Assembly (NCBI GenBank): GCA_018398585.1
Contig: JAGTTD010000013.1
Span: 30,707,131 to 30,771,130 of the forward strand
DNA length: 64,000 nucleotides
DNA from: Simmondsia chinensis
Taxonomy: Eukaryota > Streptophyta > Magnoliopsida > Caryophyllales > Simmondsiaceae
Direction: 5' to 3'
Under the pieces are notes generated by a model. That model was not told where the DNA came from, ran no database searches, and saw only the letters and a program-made list of their open reading frames with translations. Below, one piece after another: positions 1 to 11,745 of the stretch (its first letter is position 1; each line of letters starts with the position of its first letter). Position numbers and translations under genes: made by a program.

Positions 1-1937
1 TAAGTTAGATTTCTATTTGGGCCATTTTGGGCTATATGACAGGTTTCGTTCAGATCTTGAATCATCATGGATTGGGCCTAATTCGGGTAAGATCATTTCG
101 GGTTTTGAGTCAGCTTGAGTTGGGTCAAGTTTAGGCCGGTTTAAATTCGAGTCGGTTCATTTTCGGGTTAAGGTCCAATAAATTTAGAATTTTTTGGGTT
201 CGGGTCGGATCTGATAACGGATCAAATGGGTCGGGTCATATTTTACTGGTGTATAAAGACAAATATGAATGTGTTATTTAGCCCCAATTTATAGCGGCAG
301 GGGGTGCATGTAGAGCATCCTCACTCTACAATGCTTGCATGCAACGCCATTGTGAGATGCCCTTTTGCAATGTGCCTTCCATGCAAACTCCCTTTTCCCC
401 TCTTTCCTATTGGATATACTTTATATACATAATTTAAATATTTTGTTACAGTATAAAATTATTCATAAATTAAAAAAAAAAAAAGTATTCTTATCAAATG
501 AAAGTAGATTGTTATGGTCAATATACTATATATATAAAAATTTTATCATGTTTATGAATTTAATACGGGTCCTTAAAAAAGAAGTGAGTTAAAAACAGGT
601 CAACATTTGATTAGGTTTGAGTCAATGAGAGTCAACATTTTGACTAAATTCAAGTTAGCCCAAATCGTCTAAAGTTGAAACAACTACTAACTTGAACTCG
701 AGTTCAAGTGACTTAAAGGTCGAACTAAGTCCAAATGACTCTAAAGTGGAAGATTAAAGTCCAAATGACTCTCAAGTTAAACCGCAAGACCAAACAAGTT
801 TCTAGTCAAACAAGTCAAACTTAAAGCCCGCGTGACTCAAAGTCGAAGCTAAACCCAAACGATATCCAAGTCAAACTTAAGCCAAAAAGAACTTCTAAGT
901 TAAATTCAAGCCTTTCGAACCTTAGAGCTCTTCCTCTTTAGAGAGAACGTTCTCTTTGGTTGAAGGGGAATGAAAAATAAGAACAACAAGACTCTGGGAG
1001 AAATCGAAAAGTAAGCTACCAAGTACTCTTCTATTGCACCCACAACCAAACCGTCATACTGAAATCAATCTTTGAGTCGAAGATTGAGCTCTGCGTCCTC
1101 TGTCTTGAAGAAAGAAACCCAAATCTTCTTTCAAGTTAGAGTTCAAACTCCATGCCCTTCGACTTGAAGAAGGAAACCCAAAACATCTTTCGGATCAGAG
1201 ATTAAGCCACTTGTCATCTATCCTTTAAAAGAACCACTTAATCGAGATCAGGCCTCATGCCCACTTTCAAGTTTTTGGATCCAAGCCATCAACAAACTTC
1301 TTATCTAATCTTGTGGAAATCGAATTAGAGAAGTTTTTATACATTTACAATTAATATACATGTACGATAATTCAATGATTGTACCTATAATTGTCTTCCG
1401 GAACTCCATCCCGGGTTGGCCGCGCGTCATCGACACTAAAAAATTGAGAGACGTCATTTGGTTTCAAACAATAGTTGGTCTCACTGACATGCCCATACAC
1501 CAGTGCATGGAAGATCCACATAGATTGATTTCCAACTCCATATCTAGACTCAGATCCAGACACAGACTGGCAGTTATGTCACTCAGATTTCCTGCTATTT
1601 CTCATTTACAGCAGGAACAACTACCATCTTAATAGAATGGATCCTAACTCAGAATGCTCAGCCCCTAATGCCTCACAGATTTCTTTTTGTAACAGCACCT
1701 CCAATTGTGGACCATCGGCAAAACCGGGCGTGCATTGCTCAGTTTCACCCATGTTACATTTCTAAGTTGTGCATTTTCTTCTCATGACGTTTCTTTTCTT
1801 TTTTTTTGCTTCGTTATTTATTGCAGAAACTTTCTCTAGGAATTTTCTCCTCAAAATTATCAAAAAATGACCTATAATTTTATATAGAAATACAAATTTT
1901 TATATTTATGAAATATTATTTCATTTATTTATTTATT
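1..1937. other. Non-coding stretch with degenerate repeats, no recognised gene
   Basis: Positions 1-240 are rich in variants of the word CGGGTC, a degenerate repeat style common in plant genomes. Positions 600-900 carry loosely repeated phrases built on AAGTCCAAATGACTC. Positions 900-1330 have two similar pyrimidine- and purine-rich passages around CTTGAAGAA, possibly decayed LTR sequence. Positions 1360-1640 are less AT-rich and open in both directions for 60-90 codons, but neither translation shows a domain I recognise. I support no gene here. Confidence 0.5.
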
Positions 1938-2230
1938 TAGTAAATTATATATTGGTACCCCGAGGTTTGATGTAATAATTTTTTTGTCCGTAAACTTTGT
2001 GAAATAATATATTAACCCACAAATTTTGGTGTAATTATTTTTTAGTCCAATTTTAGGCATATGACATGAGCATTCTACCAAAAGCTCACATGTAAAGTTA
2101 AAGAAATTCAAAAAAAGTATTAAATTTGGAAAAAAAACAACCACGTTTTGTCTAAGGATATAAATATTTATTTGTCTTTCCATCACCTTGTTTCCCTAAA
2201 ATTGGACTACAAATAATTACATTGAAACTT
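1938..2230. repeat. Small foldback (inverted-repeat) element
   Basis: The arm near 2031-2057 (GTAATTATTTTTTAGTCCAA) returns in reverse complement at 2195-2228, so the segment can fold back on itself. The phrase about TTTGATGTAATAATTTTTTTGT is also repeated in direct orientation inside. It resembles the long-TIR non-coding elements at 20572 and 29434. Family assignment is uncertain. Confidence 0.45.
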
Positions 2231-2645
2231 ATACATGAATAAATTATTTTAATTAAAAAATTATTGCACTAAATCTCAGAGTACTAGTAACAAATATGTC
2301 CAAAGTTGCACGAGATATGCCTGGATTGCATACGGACAATCTAGAGATAAACCTTATTTTCTTTCCTCATTTTCCTTCTAGCAATGCAATGGATAAATGA
2401 AATATTAAAAAAAAAATAAATTCCAATGGATAAATGAAAAATATTGTAAATTCGTCATTTTTAAATATTTTAAAAGTCAAATATTTATTACTTAAAGGTA
2501 TCGCATATATATAACTATGAGGATTGACAAATTTGTAATTTGGAAACTGTCTTTAAGAATTTAGTGAATTTTTGTTGAAATTTGAAGCATTTTATTAGAA
2601 AAATACTTACATAATACTTATTCCAAGGATATATTATATATATAT

Positions 2646-2730
2646 AGCAACAACAGTCTCAGTGCCTCGCGGCTCCCGCAATAAGCAGGGTCTAGGAGGG
2701 GTGGATGTACGCAACTTTACCCCTTCCGAG
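2646..2730 (-). mobile_element. SINE 3'-end fragment
   Basis: Read on the - strand this is the 3' body of the SINE family seen complete at 35823-36062, ending in a short TTG-repeat tail (seen on + as CAACAACAG). The shared core on + includes GGGGTGGATGTACGCA. The 5S-derived head is missing. Confidence 0.6.
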
Positions 2731-2820
2731 ATATATTATATATATGTTTCAAATTAACATTACTGATAAAAATTTGACGATTTATGAGAAAATTTACCGG
2801 TATTTATTAAAATATGTCTA

Positions 2821-2938
2821 CAACAACAAAAACAATAGACTCAGTGCTTCAAGGGCTCTTTCATAAGCGGGATCTGAGAGGAGTGGAATGTGCGCAGCCT
2901 TACCCTTTTAGGGTGTTACCCTACCGAGAAGCAATTAG
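2821..2938 (-). mobile_element. SINE 3' domain with 10-bp target-site duplication
   Basis: This is a second short copy of the same SINE 3' body, about 118 bp, with the CAACAACAAAAACAA tail complement at its left edge. It is bounded by AATATGTCTA at 2811-2820 and again at 2939-2948. That 10-bp duplication shows it was retroposed in this short form and not just left over from a longer copy. The 5S head present in later copies is absent. Confidence 0.65.
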
Positions 2939-2948
2939 AATATGTCTA

Positions 2949-4014
2949 CATGTTACCATAATCACATTTACGTTGGTGTTTTTCAATAACGACAATTAAA
3001 TTCCATAGTGAGCACCTATATATTGTCAGGAATATCTTTTGTCGATAATTTGAGTACAGGTCTGAGAAAGTACAAAAAATATATAGTAGGGCTCGAAAAG
3101 AAACAATAAAAAGCACAAAAAACACCTAAAGTGGTAGATTGCTCACAACCATGACCCCAAAACAAAACAACGTCTAATTAAGGGTAAGTCTAATACTAAT
3201 GACACCATGATTAAACACTAGAAGACAGCTAAAAAGAGTTACCCAATAATACACACCCAAGAAGACCTACACCAGTGACAAAAAAATGATCAAGCCAAAA
3301 AACTCAGACAGAGCACAACAGAACAAAAACAATTTATAAAAACGTCAAACCAGAACATAAGTCTTAGACGCTTAAATAAGACACCTTCAACTCACCTTAT
3401 TCGACTTGTCACACATATCTTATATTACTAGCTTTAAAAAAAAAAAAAAAAAAACCCCTCATTGACCTTCAATCGAGATGATTACATGATAAAATTTTAA
3501 AATCCTATTCTACGTTATTATATAAAATGAAACATTAAACTATTTAACTAATAAAATACCAAATTCAGGATATGTAAATTATCCAATCACTAAAATTTAT
3601 ATGAATTGAACATATACAACTTATATTATTAATTTATAAAAATATAAGTTCCTTGTAGATAAGCATTTATAAAATGAATTGCGTGACTATGGGGACCCAC
3701 AAACGATCAGAGGGGCCACTTGTAGGGGTCAGATTTTGTATTTGACACGTGGAGGGCATCCGTGACGACATGTCAGCATTCGATCAGGATTTGCAGCTTT
3801 TAATTGAATAAGTGGAAGGGTCTACAGAATAGGTGGGTCCACACAATTGTGTCAACCTTGTACCACGCGCTTCCTGGGAATTTGACACCCACGATGTCTC
3901 CTGCGGGCAAGGCAATGACACAAATAGGATGTAAACGATATGAATTTGAAATTGATGACAGATTGTTCGTATTTATTAGGGAGGCTCTATAGCTTATTGA
4001 GTCGAGTTCGAGTG
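2949..4014. other. Intergenic, no recognised gene
   Basis: AT-rich DNA with an A-rich passage (3080-3360) that could be an old retroposon tail. It is followed by a less AT-rich stretch (3680-4014). The last 90 bases (around 3925-4014) match in style the GAGTTCGAG-rich sequence beyond 11746, as expected if the LTR element at 4015-11745 split one older repeat. Confidence 0.4.
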
Positions 4015-5365
4015 TGTTTTAGAATTTTTTAGTCAGGTTCTAGATGAGAGCGGGATTTAACTCTCACTTGAGAAAGCAGCTGCTGGCGCATTTAACCCGG
4101 GCTCCCCTACAAAATAAAGAAAGCGGTTAGAGGGACCCACGGGTTTGTACGCGGGAGACCCCTCCGATGCCTAAGTTAGTAAAGGCATAGTAATAATAAC
4201 ATATGATAAGTAAATAGCATAAAGTAAACAATAACAAAAACTTATCGTATACGAAGGGGGTCCTTGGTAGCTGGTGGCCGGAATCCGTACCGTTGAGGTG
4301 GCCGGAACAGGGTGCCGGGGTTGAACGGGGACATGTGGGTGGCCCTTGGAGAAAGAAAGAAAGAGGAGAGAGAGACTTGGGTTCTCCCTGGTGGTGGCCG
4401 GAGTGTTAACGGCTGGAGTGAGACCGGCCACGTGGTGGCGGTGAAGTGGTTGGCGCCGCACCGGAGAAGACGGTCGGAGCTGGCCGGCACTGGAGGAGAG
4501 AGAAAAAGGAGAGAGAGTGGGTTGTTAGGAGAGAGAAAAGGGGCTCCTTGTCCCTCCTCCCCTTGAAGAGAGAGGGGATGGGTATTTATAGAGAGAGATG
4601 GGGTCGGCGGTAGTGGTGGTGACGGTAATGGTCGGGGGGTAGTGGTACCGCGGTGGTCAGGCGGTAGAGGTGAGAGAGGGACGCGGTGCCCGGTAGAGGG
4701 GAGAGAGGAGGTGAGGCGGTAATGGTGGTCGTCGGTACCGGGTCATGGTGGCCGGTAGAGGTGTGGACGGTAGAGAAGAGAGAGAGGCGGTAGAGGTGAG
4801 AGAGGGAGATGGTGCCGGTGCCCGGCTGTAGCCGGGTCAGGCGGTAGAGGCGTGGGGGGTAGAGAAGGATGAGGGCGGTAGAGGTGAGAAAGGGAGGCGG
4901 TAGAGGTGCCGAGGTGGTCGGCGGTAGTATCGGACCGTGGTGGTCGGTATGGGAGAGAGAGGTGGCCGAGGTGGTGAGGCGGTAATGGACGGTACCGAGA
5001 GGAGGTGGGTACCGGGCGGTAGAGGTGAGAGGGAGGCGGTAGTGGTGCCGAGGTGGTCAGCGGTGGGTACCAGGCGGTAAGGGTTGTTGGGTGGTAAGGG
5101 AGAGAGATGTGAGGTGGTACCGGCAGTACCAAGGTGGTGAGGCGGTAATGGTGTTTGGGGTGGTGATGGTAAGGGAGAAGACAAGAGGAGGGAGAAGGAG
5201 GTGAAAGAGACATGGGAAAAGGAAAAAAATCAGGAGAGAGGAGAGAGGAGAGAGAAAATAAGGGGCACATGGGAGAGAGAAAAAAATAAGTAAAATTATT
5301 TCTAATTTTCGTTATTATCTCATTATTCAATTTTAATATTAATCTGGTTATTTTTATCCTCTACA
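4015..5365 (-). repeat. 3' LTR of the LARD element
   Basis: 1351 bp, TG...CA termini. Nearly the same sequence recurs at 10443-11745, with point changes and small indels. About 4600-5180 is a G-rich degenerate minisatellite built on GCGGTAGAGGTGAGAG and GGTGGTACCG. This makes long proline/leucine-rich ORFs on the - strand that I regard as by-products. A TATA-like TATTTATA lies at 4583-4590 (TATAAATA on -). Confidence 0.8.
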
Positions 5366-5999
5366 GTTAGCCCCCCACGTCATGGGCGAATGGGACCTGT
5401 TCACATTCGACCGTGGAGTGTACAACATCCAAAGGCTCCGTCAATATGCAGACTGTCAAGATTTTGTTGGTAGTACGGCGTAGCCGTCCTGCTAGGCGGT
5501 ACATAGCTTACCAAACTTATTAATGGTAAGGCTTAGTCAAATGAACGGACGGTACCGCCAGGCTGACCTCGCTATTGAGTTTGAAGGATAATCACCAAGC
5601 TCGTTGGCAATGACCTTTTATGATATTAGTATCGCGTTACCCATTTATGAGGTTGACGAGGTGGTCTGGGTAGGCTCGTTAGTAGTTATAGTTGGTCAAG
5701 CTTGTGGGTGGCATCGTACATCTAAGTTATTGGCGGTGGCACCCAGCTGACCATGTTAACGACCACACGTTTTTTGGAAGACCCTCCATCAATATTGTTG
5801 GTGGGTTGTTGGCGGCCGTTCGCATTTATTGACATTAAATGCTTTTCACGGTAATTTTAAAGCATTGTTGATTTAAAGTGGTGCACGTACTATTAGTTTT
5901 TCCGCCTAGTACCCAAAACTTGGCAGTAACACTTCGCATAGAATTTCCGCTAGGATGGCTGGAGGAATAGCCAAGCTGGTTGGCGGTGGTTCCCAAGCT

Positions 6000-6315
6000 C
6001 ATTTGCCTTAGCGTTGTTAGTTATTCACGCTAGTTCACGGCACCGTTGATATTGGTTCACTTAGTAGCAATTTCTTCTTTACTCAGGTTAGAAGGCGAGT
6101 AGTGATGTTCTTAAAGAGTTTTTGCCAACTTTGTTGGCGGTAGCTCAAGTCTTTGAGGCGTTGAGGATAACGTCTCCGTTGGTGGGTCCTTTGCTGTGTT
6201 TGTTAGCGAATAGTACCCTATGCGTGGTCATTGGTGCATCTTTTAGGGGTGCCCGCCTAGTCCGAGGGTGGTAACATCGTTATTAGGGGAGCCCCCTGCT
6301 TGATGCCTCGGCTAT
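6000..6315. repeat. Diverged internal duplication in the LARD, copy A
   Basis: This stretch aligns with 8780-9085 in the same orientation. Both contain GTTGGCGGTAGCTCAA followed by GGCGTTGA, an AACGTC block and a GGGGAGCCCC-like block in the same order. A third partial match is near 9495-9560. The word TTGGCGGT recurs through the interior. No coding frame spans the copies. Confidence 0.55.
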
Positions 6316-8779
6316 GTTTAACTTCTTGTTTTAACCCTGGTTATTTTTATTTGAACGTTCAGGCAGTTGCGGTTAATCCTTGTTAATTTGAAGTTAACTT
6401 AAGTTCTTGTCATTAGATAAGAGCCTCTAGCTTAGTAATTAATGGCAACCCCTAGTGGTCAACAAGGGTGGAGTATATCGTGAGAAGATAAGTCATAAGC
6501 TCCAAGCCCCCGGTCGTTACCTGGGTTGGGGCGTACCGTAAATAGCCCACATGTATTTTGTACATGAACAGAGAGTAGTAAATAGCGTACGCCGTATCGT
6601 AGGACAATAGGTTTGACTAACAAAAAATAATAAAATTTGTGAGTAGCTATAATAGCAAGAAAACCGCACAGGAGTCGGAGGGAGAAGAGGTTACCATACA
6701 CGCACGGTTCGATTGCGGACATGGTGCGTTTGCGAGCCTTTATGTTTTGTATACGCACACCTGCATCGGTGTGCATGGCCCAGTGTCATGTGTTGTATGC
6801 ACGCAATGCTGCGTGCTGTGCCGTAAGTCACGTCCCGGTTGTGAATGTTCCTTGGTTAAAAAAGACACAGGTCGTTGAAGTCGGGTTTGGGGCGTCAAGT
6901 GTCCCAACCCCGAATAGAGGTGGTAGATGGTTTACCCCGGTAACGGGGGCGGCCCTCAGTGCAGCTATGAGGGTGTCATGAGGTTCCCACATGAATAGGG
7001 CGCTCTGTAGACAAAGTGGTGGACCGAGGGCCGACAGTACGCATAATCCGTCCAAAAAGGGCTTGATCCCTTGTTTGCGTTGCGCAACACAATGTCGAAA
7101 CGCTCCAGCTTGTAGGATTCAACCTTCCATTGGCGAGAGCACTTGTGATGCTCGAGCCCCTTTGTGAGTGGCAGTGTGCACCAACCCCATTTACTGGTAC
7201 CGTGGCTTGATGGCACGGATGTGGCAACACCGTGTCTGAGGGTAAAGCAAGAGGCCGTTGGTCATATGTCAAAGGGCACCCAAGTTTGACACATGCTACG
7301 AGATGGTTGCCCTCTTGAGTAAGTGGCATGCTACTTGTGCGGGATCGCGTGAGTTCCCCATAAGGACAGCGACCTCGAACTCGAGGTGCCCCTAAGGGAC
7401 TTTGCGGCCCCTACGTGTTTCTCTAGAGTAGGACTATATCAGTTTGCTCCTAGGAGCTAGCCGACACTGTGAAGGACTTGTGGCATCGAGAATGGCACGA
7501 AGGTTCAGACTCAAAGGGGTGTTAGTGGGGTCCAACATAAGTGATGGTGGGTGTGTCGGCCCACCGAGCGGGGTTCGCATTAGGCAAAAGCTAACTGCCC
7601 ACGAGACTCCACGTTAGGTGAAGGTTACCCACCCCACAACTTCATGCTTTCTTTTTCAGCCGGAACAGAACAACACAACCACGTATTTCCATGTTTGGTG
7701 GAAGTTAACCGCCCACCGTTCGTAGAACAACGAACTTTTATGCTAGGTGAAGGTTAATAGCGGATGATGATTCTAATTCCCAGTTCTTGTCCTGAAGCGA
7801 AGTTAACATAAACTTTATAAGAAACGTCAAAGCCTTAGCTCATTACATAGGAAACCTCAAATCCCTGGCCCCAAGTAAGGAGTTAGGCTAAGCATAAATC
7901 ACATAAGTGACATATATCACGTAAATTGTACTGAGAACGTGGTTCACATAAAAAATGCAAATCATAAAAAATGTTAAGCCCCCGGTTTATAATCAAGGAC
8001 TAGGTTGAATGCAAATCCCCTAGGGAACGTTAATCAGGTAATTTTCTACACAAAAAAACAGATTATGTAAGATTATATGGAGAACGCTGCGTCCCCCGCT
8101 GTCAAGTAAATACTGTTGTTCTTCATTATTGTGGAACGGTAAGTTTCATAATTGCCGAGTGGCAATTTGAATAGGCATCCTACTCAGGTGTGTAAAAATA
8201 TTAATGAAGATGCAATTATACGTATTTGTTAATTGAGCATGGCTGGCGGCCTACTCGCGTCTTGCTAAAAATGCTAGACTTATTTTTACATCGTTGTAAG
8301 TCTAAGGAGTAACACGCCCCTTGAATCCTGAAGGTAAGGGATCTTTTAAAGCTTTATCCTTAACTCCAAGGGTGTCAAACTCTCTATTGGCAAGCAGATG
8401 AGCCAAGGTAAGTGTCCCGGTGAATTTATGGCTATCCCTGTGCTGATAGCGCCCAGGCGAGGGTATCGGGCGTAATACCGAGCCAAGTTCTTTGGCGGTA
8501 TCGTCTATCCGAAAGTGTTGAGGCTGTTAACAGCCGGGCTCGGTTGGTGACATTGCGTAGTCATCTTTGGTTGGTTATGTGTATTTTACCGATTTTAGTA
8601 ACGGTCGGGTTTTGGCCAAACTGGCGGAGGGCACCGCTTGGTGACCCTGCTGTTACTTAGTGGTTACCCCTTTTAAATTGCGTGGCGGTGTTACCCACTA
8701 AAGGGGTTAACGAGGGCAACCCGGCCAAGTTCGTTGGGGTTAAGATCTAGTCAAGCTTGCTGGCGGTAGCTTCACAGTT
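6316..8779. other. LARD interior, no coding sequence recognised
   Basis: Short ORFs occur on both strands (for example 6459-6776 and 6976-7329 on -), but they overlap each other and have no recognisable motif. Nothing here supports a protein-coding gene. The sequence is less AT-rich than the flanking genome, in keeping with retroelement interior. Confidence 0.5.
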
Positions 8780-9085
8780 TATTCATTTGGACGCTGTCCA
8801 TGGGTTACCTATGGTAGCCTATGGTACCGTTGGTTGGTGTTGCCCAACTAGTGGTAAATTTTTTCTTTAACTAAGTTGAGAGGTAAGTAGCGAAGCTTTT
8901 AAAAGAGCGGTCGCCAACGACGTTGGCGGTAGCTCAAATTTTGGGGCGTTGAAGGCAACGTCCCCACTAACAGACCCTCTTTCATGCTCGTTGGTTGTGT
9001 TTCGGTTAAGTTGGACACCCGAGAGGCACACTTTGGCGGGTTATCATTGGGGAAGCCCCCCGCTTTAGGCGGCATCGCTAAAGTA
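8780..9085. repeat. Diverged internal duplication in the LARD, copy B
   Basis: Partner of 6000-6315, same orientation, with many substitutions and indels. The best-kept block is GTTGGCGGTAGCTCAA. The duplication must be older than the current insertion or have arisen inside the element family. Confidence 0.55.
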
Positions 9086-10423
9086 AGGATAGGCTATCGT
9101 CGCTACACAGCCGACCCGATGGGCGGTTGCATCTTATCAAGGTAAATAGTGCAAAGCCACGTTATTAGATGAGGCTTTAGCTAGCCTCGTAGTTGGCTTT
9201 AACGAGTCACTTACGAAGGCTCTTACCGACAAGCTACTTGGTTAGGGAATTGGCGAGGCTACCTGGCCAAGTTCAACGGCGGTTATGGCTAATCAAGCCT
9301 ATGGGTGCAGCCAAGTTTATTGGCAAGGCGCACGGTTGACATTGTTAAGTTTACTTCACGGTGGCTTAAGCCTCTCATTATCAATGGTAAAGTTCTTATC
9401 AACGAGTCTTTACTAATAACGCTAAGTGACATCGGTTGGCTACCACAACCTTGTTTATAGATTTGTGCATCACAGACTAGCGTTGATGCCATTTTGGCGT
9501 TAGCCTAGTTCAAGGACGGCAATGTTATTATCTAAGGGAGCCCTTGTAGGGCGTTACCCCTATATTAAACGGTTGGCGGTAATCGTCTACCCGGCTTAAA
9601 TTTTACCTTATTCGGGTCGCTTTTTGGTTAAGGATTTTGCCACCTTTACACACAGTAACATTCTAGTCTAATTTAATTGTTGCTAAGGTACGGGTTAGCA
9701 AATTTTGAAATATCGTCTTGGGCACAAATTTAAGCTATGTGAATAGCAAAAATTAAGAAGCGAGTATATTCAAACTTAAACATTATGTAGTGAAGCTTTC
9801 TAGGCAATGAAATTTCTCTTATCCCCAATTAAGAACAAGGATTACTTAATAAAAGCCCTTAATATAGTGGCCCTTATGAACAATAAATTTAATAAAAGTC
9901 CAACTTAGCTTTTCTAACTTAATCACATATCTACTCAAGCTTTATGAGTTGGGTTGGACGTAACTTAGAGCAACTTCAGCTAAATAAAAAATTTAGGGCG
10001 CAGTTTGTAGAAAACGGAAGTCACACAATTTGTGTACTATCGCGAATCTAAGATGGGAAATCTGATAAAATAATTTATGTGTAATTGAAGTGAAAATATT
10101 ATGAAAAGCATCTATTACTTGCTTTAAAATTCAAGATATGCTAGAAAGAATATTATAGCCGTATTATGAAAAATACCCCTAATATAATCATGATGTGCTA
10201 GATTGAAAATATTATGAAAAATACCCATAATATAATCTAAAGCTCATGATGTGCTAAATTTCCAATTTTACTGATAATTTTTGACACATTAGCGGGCAAA
10301 TAAGAGCGAAAAATTGGAAATCAAAGACTTATATGATGCTTAAACAGTTACCGGAGCCCCCAGTTTTGCGAGGGTCTTAGATGATTTGCACGAGATACCA
10401 GGTTAAACGCTAGCAAGCTATCT

Positions 10424-10441
10424 TCCCACAGACGGCGCCTA
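10424..10441 (-). promoter_or_regulatory. Primer-binding site of the LARD element
   Basis: Read on - immediately inside the right-hand LTR the sequence is TAGGCGCCGTCTGTGGGAA. A TGGCGCC start is typical of Ty3/gypsy elements that use a non-initiator tRNA; here one base differs. It fixes the element's orientation as -. Confidence 0.65.
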
Positions 10442-10442
10442 T

Positions 10443-11745
10443 TGTTTCGGGATTTTTTGGTCAGGTTCTAGATGAGAGCGGGACTCAACCCTCACTTAAG
10501 AAAGCAGCTGCTGGCGCATTTAACCCGGGCTCCCCTGCAAAATAAAGAAAGCGGTTAGAGGGACCCACGGGTTTGTCCCCGGGAGACCCCTCCGATGCCT
10601 AAGTTAATAAAGGCATAGTAATAATAACATATGATAAATAAATAGCATAAAGTAAACAATAACAAAAACTTATCGTATACGAAGGGGGTCCTTGGTAGCT
10701 GGTGGCCGGAATCCGTACCATTGAAGTGGCCGAAACAGGGTGCCGGGGTTGAACGGGGACATGTGGGTGGCCCTTGGAGAAAGAAAGAAAGAGGAGAGAG
10801 AGACTCGGGTTCTCCCTGGTGGTGGCCGGAGTGTTACCGGCTGGGGTGAGACCGGCCACGAGATGGCGGTGAAGTGGTCGGCGCCGCACCGGAGAAGATG
10901 GTCGGAGCTGGCCGGCACTGGAGGAGAGAGAAAAAGGAGAGAGAGTGGGTTGTTAGGTTCTTGGGTTGTTAGGAGAGAGAAAAGGGGCTCCTTGTCCCTC
11001 CTCCCCTTGGAGAGAGAGGGGATGGGTATTTATAGAGAGAGATAGGGTCAGCGGTAGTGGTGGTGACGGTAATGGTCGGGCGGTAGTGGTACCGCGGTGG
11101 TCAGGCGGTAGAGGTGAGAGAGGGACGCGGTGCCCGGTAGAGGGGAGAGAGGAGGTGAGGCGGTAATGGTGGTCGTCGGTACCGGGTCATGGTGGCCGGT
11201 AGAGGTGTGGACGGTAGAGAAGAGAGAGAGGCGGTAAAGGTGAGAGAGGGAGGCGGTAGAGGTGTCGAGGTGGTCGGCGGTAGTATCGGGCCGTGGTGGT
11301 CGGTATGGGAGAGAGAGGTGGCCGAGGTGGTCAGGCGGTAATGGACGGTACCGAGAGAAGGTGGGTACCGGGCGGTAGAGGTGAGAGGGAGGCGGTAGTG
11401 GTGCCGAGGTGGTCGGCGGTACCGAGGTGGAGGTGGGTACCAAGCGGTAAGGGTTGTTGGGTGGTAAGGGAGAGAGATGTGAGGTGGTACCGGGCGGTAC
11501 CGAGGTGGTGAGGCGGTACTAGTGTTTGGGGTGGTGATGGCATGGGAGAAGACAAGAGGAGGGAGAAGGAGGGGAGTCAGGGGTGAGGTGAAAGAGACGT
11601 GGGAAAAGGGAAAAAATCAGGAGAGAGGAGAGAGAAAATAAGGGGCACGTGGGAGAGAGAGAAAAATGAGTAAAATTGTTTCTAATTTTCGTTATTATCT
11701 CGTTATCCAATTTTAATATTAATCTGGTTATTTTTATCCTCTACA
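10443..11745 (-). repeat. 5' LTR of the LARD element
   Basis: 1303 bp, partner of 4015-5365. It lacks part of the minisatellite present in the left copy and has a small extra insertion near 10957. Because the element is on -, transcription should start in this copy. Confidence 0.8.
11037..11044 (-). promoter_or_regulatory. TATA box in the LARD 5' LTR
   Basis: TATTTATA on + reads TATAAATA on -, inside the LTR that should drive the element. The same box is at 4583-4590 in the other LTR. Confidence 0.45.

Larger units (their letters stand above)
4015..11745 (-). mobile_element. Large non-autonomous LTR retrotransposon (LARD type)
   Basis: Two long direct repeats (4015-5365 and 10443-11745) begin TGTTT and end CTACA and flank a 5.1 kb interior. 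Orientation is -: next to the left repeat lies a pyrimidine run on + (TTAGCCCCCC) that reads as a purine tract on -. Next to the right repeat lies a primer-binding site that reads TAGGCGCCGTCTGTGGGAA on -. Flanks are GAGTG on the left and GAGCG on the right, a 5-bp duplication with one mismatch. The interior has no ORF above about 120 codons and no gag, protease, RT or integrase motif, so it would depend on proteins from another element. It is inserted in a GAGTTCGAG-rich repeat that resumes at 11746. Confidence 0.8.

Noticed and set aside
1360..1632. Overlapping ORFs on both strands near 1.4-1.6 kb
   Set aside because: No recognisable motif, no promoter context, both strands open over the same bases; not enough to call a gene.
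4743..5330. 195-codon proline-rich ORF on the minus strand (similar ones at 11048-11710)
   Set aside because: It is the minisatellite of the LARD LTR read in frame; low complexity, no domain, and different frames open in the other LTR.
6459..7329. Several ORFs of 75-117 codons in the LARD interior
   Set aside because: They overlap on both strands, carry no motif and lie inside a non-coding retroelement.
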